Source: Fimenecus sp964540535
Lineage (GTDB): Bacteria > Bacillota > Clostridia > Oscillospirales > Acutalibacteraceae
DNA: 64,000 bases
NCBI GenBank assembly: GCA_964540535.1
Contig: CAZIMO010000007.1
Span: 1-64,000 of the forward strand
Direction of reading: 5' to 3'
Part shown: in pieces, positions 60,875 through 64,000 of the stretch
Numbering within the stretch: position 1 is the stretch's first letter
Layout of the letters: every line of letters starts with the position of its first letter
The notes under the pieces: generated by a model
Databases searched by the model: none
Told to the model about the DNA's origin: nothing
The model's input: the letters and a program-made list of their open reading frames with translations, nothing else
Translations under genes and position numbers: made by a program

Positions 60875-62308
60875 CTATATATTAAGCATTGCAAGTCCGC
60901 CTTCAGAGGTTTCGCGGTATTCGGCGGCAATATCACTTCCTGTTTTACGCATTGTTTCAATTACACTGTCAAGTGAAATTTTTCTTGTTTCGCTTAAAAA
61001 GCTTGCAAGGTTCACAGCATTTATTGCGCGCATTGCGGCAACAGCATTGCGTTCAATACAGGGAATTTGAACAAGTCCGCAGATAGGGTCGCAGGTAAGC
61101 CCAAGATGATGCTCAATTGCGATTTCTGCCGCATATTCAATCTTACCCCGTTTAAGACCGAAAAGCTCGCCGAGAGCCGCCGAAGCCATTGCGCAAGCTG
61201 TTCCGATTTCTGCCTGGCATCCGCATTCAGCGCCCGAAATTGAAGCGTTTGTTTTTATGAGATTGCCTATAATGCCTCCTGTTGCAAGTGCCTGTAAAAT
61301 TTCTCGGTCAGTGTAGCCGTGTTTTAACTGCATATAGTAAAGCACCGCAGGCAAAACACCCGAAGCGCCGCAGGTTGGCGCAGTTACAATTCTGCCGCCC
61401 GAAGCATTTTGTTCGCTTACCGCAAAAGCATAAGAGCAGACCTCACGGTTTTCACGAGTTTCGGCGCTTTCGCCGATATGCTCCATATTATAAAGATATT
61501 TCGCCTTTTTTTGCACACCAAGTCCGCCCGGAAGAACGCCCTCATCTTCAATACCGCACTCTATGGCGTCTTTCATTGTCTTCCAAACCTCTGCAAGATA
61601 GCGCCAAATATATTCGCCCTCGACTTCATCAACATACTGCCAAAGGCGGTATTTTTTTGTTTTGCAGTAAGCCGCTATATCCTTAAAGGTATTTAAGCTG
61701 TACACAGTAGGCTCTGTTGCTGTTTTACTGCCCTCAATCTCAATTCTTCCGCCGCCGATACTGAATACCCGTATAAAATCGGTCTGTTCGCCGTTTTTAT
61801 AGGCATAAAGCTCCATTGTGTTTGGGTGGGGGATGTCGGTTTTAAGATAATCAAGCTCAACTCTGCAATGTGTTGGCATTAAGGTCCGCTCAATTACGGT
61901 ATCGGTGCAATGCCCCTTGCCTGTTTTTGCAAGCGAGCCGTAAAGAACTACTCTAAATTCATCAGCATTTGGATTTCTGTCTTTAAAAAGCATACAAGCT
62001 TTTTCTGGACCTATTGTATGGGAGCTTGAGGGTCCTCTGCCGATGCGATAAAGCTGATTAAGAGACTCCATTCCATTGGCTTTTTCCCGTTCTTTTTCAG
62101 GCAGTTTCTCATCAAAAAACGAGTCCATAGAAACGCCGAAAAGCTTTGCCATTCGGTGAAATTCTTCCGCAGTTGGTACGCTTTCGCCGTTTTCCCACTG
62201 CAAAATTACCTGTTCGCTTATATTTATTCTTTCGCCAAGCGATTTTTGCGACATACCCGTTTTTTCACGAAGCTCTGTTATCCTTTTAGAATAAATGTCC
62301 CTTATCAT
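60875..62308 (-). CDS. sdaA: L-serine ammonia-lyase (Fe-S, single chain) with N-terminal XRE domain
   Basis: 477 aa from the ATG at 62308, AAAGGAG eight bases upstream. Residues 1-65 are a helix-turn-helix (GMSQKSLGERINISEQVILQ). The rest is a complete fused beta/alpha serine dehydratase: IGRGPSSSHTIGPEKA, APTCGASGVLPAVLYYMQ and Cys residues for the [4Fe-4S] cluster (SGAECGCQAEIG, LTCDPICGLVQIPC). It converts serine to pyruvate and ammonia. A DNA-binding domain on a serine dehydratase is unusual and suggests serine-dependent regulation, but this is inference. It starts 22 bases after the LRR-dockerin stop. Confidence 0.93.
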   Translation of the reverse strand: MIRDIYSKRITELREKTGMSQKSLGERINISEQVILQWENGESVPTAEEFHRMAKLFGVSMDSFFDEKLPEKEREKANGMESLNQLYRIGRGPSSSHTIGPEKACMLFKDRNPNADEFRVVLYGSLAKTGKGHCTDTVIERTLMPTHCRVELDYLKTDIPHPNTMELYAYKNGEQTDFIRVFSIGGGRIEIEGSKTATEPTVYSLNTFKDIAAYCKTKKYRLWQYVDEVEGEYIWRYLAEVWKTMKDAIECGIEDEGVLPGGLGVQKKAKYLYNMEHIGESAETRENREVCSYAFAVSEQNASGGRIVTAPTCGASGVLPAVLYYMQLKHGYTDREILQALATGGIIGNLIKTNASISGAECGCQAEIGTACAMASAALGELFGLKRGKIEYAAEIAIEHHLGLTCDPICGLVQIPCIERNAVAAMRAINAVNLASFLSETRKISLDSVIETMRKTGSDIAAEYRETSEGGLAMLNI

Positions 62309-62330
62309 AAACGGCACTCCTTTGCCAACA

Positions 62331-63815
62331 TCATACTAAAGCTGCTAATCCGTTTAATGCCAAGTCAAGATAAATTGCATCAAAGCCGTCAACCGCGCCG
62401 TCCTCATTCAAATCACAGCGGTTAAACATAAAATTATCACTTATTGTTTTATTGGAAGATGAAATTTTCACAAGAAGCTCATAATCTGCCGTATCTACCT
62501 TGCCATCGCCGTTAGCATCGCCTTTCAGCGTTGAAGGTCCCATTTCTTTTATGAACAGGTCGAGAATTATTGCGTCAAGTCCGTCAACCGCACCGTCTGC
62601 GTTCATATCGCCTGCAAGCTTTATACCATCATAGCTTTCGCACATCTGCAAAGAAGAAACCGCATAAAGAATTTTAAGGTCGTCTTCATCAAGCATTCCG
62701 TTAAAATCCACATCTCCTTTTGTAAGAGCATCAAGATTGATGAAAGGAATGCCGTTCTCATTAGCATATTTTTCAGCAGAAGAACCCGAATACCCGAAAA
62801 TTCTTGCGCTTTCATTAGAAATAAAAGCATTATCAGCAATATTTGTTACAGATGCAGGAATTACAGCGTCTTTATCCGCCAAAGCCCCGCCGATAATACG
62901 CGTTGTACCGTCACGCACAAGAGTTTCGTAATTGGAATTGTCGGTTGCTGCAACACTGTTGCCCATATAAAGCACACCGTTCTCCCAATTTTCCGAATTA
63001 TTATAATATTCCGTATTATAAATTGCATTTGAGTTAAAAATTGCCGAGTCTGAAATATCAAGCTTTGCAAGAGAAGTGCAGTCTTTAAACGCACTGTCAC
63101 CTATATAATCTGCCAAATTGAGATTTCGCACGCTTTCAAGGCTCGTACAGCCCTCAAAAGCATTACAGCCGATCGTGACTATTGATGACGGAAGTCCCAC
63201 ATCAACAGCACCCTTGTTGCCCTTGAACGCGCCGTCAGCAATGACAAGAGTTCCGTATTTTACGCTGTATCTGCCCTCAAGTTCAATTTCAATAAGGTTT
63301 TTTCCGAGATAAAGATATTCCAAAACGGGCGCCGAAATATCTTCCCAATCCACTAATCCGTCACCGCTGCCGCTGCCTATGCCGATATTGCCCGACGATG
63401 AACCCGTTTGAGTTTTTTTCAATCGCCAATTTGAAGTATTGTTATAATAAGCTGTGTTGTAAATTGCCTTTTCGCCGATATGAATAACTGTTTCAGGCAA
63501 TGAAACAGCGGCCAAAGCCGTACAATTTTCAAATGCGGAAGCGCCGATGTCTTTTATACCTTTGCTCACCGTTACAGATTTCAGCGAAGTGTTATTTTTA
63601 AACGCACCGTCGGCAATTTTAACAACCGAAACACCGTTTATTTCAGAGGGAACTTTAATATCTGTACCAGATCCTTTATAGCCTGTAATTACGGCATAAT
63701 CATCAATAATTTCATATACATAATCACTGTAGGACAAAGCAAAAGACGGATTAACCGCCGTGAATATACACAACAGTATGGCAATTGACAGAAAAATTGA
63801 AATTGATTTTTTCAT
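62331..63815 (-). CDS. Secreted leucine-rich-repeat (BspA type) protein with two dockerin modules
   Basis: 494 aa. Signal peptide at 1-26 (lysines then ILLCIFTAVNPSFALS). LRR_5 units follow (IADGAFKNNTSLKSV, IGASAFENCTALAAV, IGDSAFKDCTSLAKL), interrupted by two similar inserts with AIYNTAYYNN and AIYNTEYYNN. The C-terminal ~135 residues carry four calcium-binding dockerin loops: DVDFNGMLDEDD, DMNADGAVDGLDA, DANGDGKVDTADY and DLNEDGAVDGFDA. So there are two dockerin-like modules. It may attach to a cohesin scaffold; none is in the window. AAAGGA precedes the ATG. Confidence 0.88.
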   Translation of the reverse strand: MKKSISIFLSIAILLCIFTAVNPSFALSYSDYVYEIIDDYAVITGYKGSGTDIKVPSEINGVSVVKIADGAFKNNTSLKSVTVSKGIKDIGASAFENCTALAAVSLPETVIHIGEKAIYNTAYYNNTSNWRLKKTQTGSSSGNIGIGSGSGDGLVDWEDISAPVLEYLYLGKNLIEIELEGRYSVKYGTLVIADGAFKGNKGAVDVGLPSSIVTIGCNAFEGCTSLESVRNLNLADYIGDSAFKDCTSLAKLDISDSAIFNSNAIYNTEYYNNSENWENGVLYMGNSVAATDNSNYETLVRDGTTRIIGGALADKDAVIPASVTNIADNAFISNESARIFGYSGSSAEKYANENGIPFINLDALTKGDVDFNGMLDEDDLKILYAVSSLQMCESYDGIKLAGDMNADGAVDGLDAIILDLFIKEMGPSTLKGDANGDGKVDTADYELLVKISSSNKTISDNFMFNRCDLNEDGAVDGFDAIYLDLALNGLAALV

Positions 63816-63851
63816 TTTGCGCAGTCCTTTTTTGATAATAATTCCGTATTT

Positions 63852-63880
63852 ATTGTAGCATTAAACAGTGCCGATTTCAA
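63852..63880 (-). promoter_or_regulatory. Promoter of the LRR-dockerin gene
   Basis: On the minus strand TTGAAA (63875-63880) and TACAAT (63852-63857) with a 17-bp spacer, 36 bases before the ATG. Confidence 0.7.
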
Positions 63881-63883
63881 GAT

Positions 63884-63913
63884 AAAAAGTAACGGTGGGA
63901 GCAAGCCCACCGT
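63884..63913 (-). terminator. Terminator of the gene at the right edge
   Basis: ACGGTGGG-AGCA-AGCCCACCGT hairpin; on the minus strand it is followed by TACTTTTTATC. It lies about 30 bases beyond the stop of the partial frame at 63944. Confidence 0.7.
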
Positions 63914-63943
63914 CATATAAAAATATATTATGTTTATACAGAT

Positions 63944-64000
63944 TTATTCTTTTGCAAGACAATGTTGCTGAAGCGATGCTGTATCAGGTATACAGCGAGC
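63944..64000 (-). CDS. C-terminal end of an unidentified gene (runs off right edge)
   Basis: Reading leftward from the edge, one frame gives ARCIPDTASLQQHCLAKE then TAA at 63944-63946. The terminator close behind supports a real gene end. It is too short to identify, and the other frames cannot be fully excluded. Confidence 0.4.
   Translation of the reverse strand, partial: ARCIPDTASLQQHCLAKE

Noticed and set aside
1..64000. CRISPR array, prophage or integrative element
   Set aside because: No regularly spaced repeats with unique spacers, no integrase, capsid or conjugation genes were found in the window.

Overview
The window is chromosomal DNA of an anaerobic, Gram-positive gut-type Clostridia (Bacillota), most likely in or near the Oscillospiraceae/Ruminococcaceae. 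The basis is moderately AT-rich DNA, strong GGAGG ribosome binding sites, Firmicutes-type RpoB/RpoC/S12/S7, flavodiiron protein with rubredoxin, Fe-S serine dehydratase, RNase M5, a dockerin protein and several glycoside hydrolases. The genus call is inference; no rRNA is present.

Layout. 1-1216 (minus): start of fusA, then rpsG, rpsL and their promoter. 1231-8151: a block that separates rpsL from rpoC, genes that are usually adjacent. It holds a five-gene Dlt-like operon (adenylation enzyme, PLP decarboxylase, carrier protein, MBOAT acyltransferase, SGNH/DltD-like protein) and a GNAT gene, and is bordered by copies of a ~280-bp inverted-terminal-repeat element. 8150-15744 (minus): rpoC, rpoB, a perfect-consensus promoter and a structured leader. 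15632-20180 (plus): DUF815 ATPase and beta-galactosidase. 20190-27527 (minus): acyltransferase pseudogene, ridA-ilvA, and an operon of CrtO-like, DUF6472, YhhN, GPH transporter and metallophosphoesterase genes. 27576-27829: tRNA-Met and tRNA-Glu. 27864-33409: glycan locus (GH39, AraC regulator, GH4, GH29). 33747-41958 (minus): complete arginine operon argG-H-C-J-B-D-F with ArgR-like boxes. 42020-47493: membrane protein, nth, two XRE regulators, flavin reductase, MATE pump. 47839-56359 (plus): comEC, holA, rnmV, two tandem acyl-adenylate ligases, flavodoxin-like reductase, thioredoxin. 56526-57118: no protein gene, but a promoter-to-terminator unit that looks like a ~0.45-0.56 kb non-coding RNA. 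57186-59235: DUF3021 and LytTR regulator, divergent from GH43. 59455-63880 (minus): rubredoxin, flavodiiron protein, XRE-fused serine dehydratase, LRR-dockerin protein, and a gene end at the right edge.

How parts may work together. The Dlt-like operon resembles teichoic-acid D-alanylation but carries a type III PLP decarboxylase between the adenylation and carrier genes, suggesting that a carrier-bound amino acid is decarboxylated before transfer to a surface polymer. Its second promoter carries the same LytTR-type box, at the same 4-bp gap from the -35, as the GH43 promoter beside the LytTR gene, which suggests one regulator controls both. The GH29 and GH43 genes, 26 kb apart, share a ~100-nt leader with an overlapping upstream ORF at an identical 61-nt offset. 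No CRISPR array, prophage or complete insertion sequence was seen.
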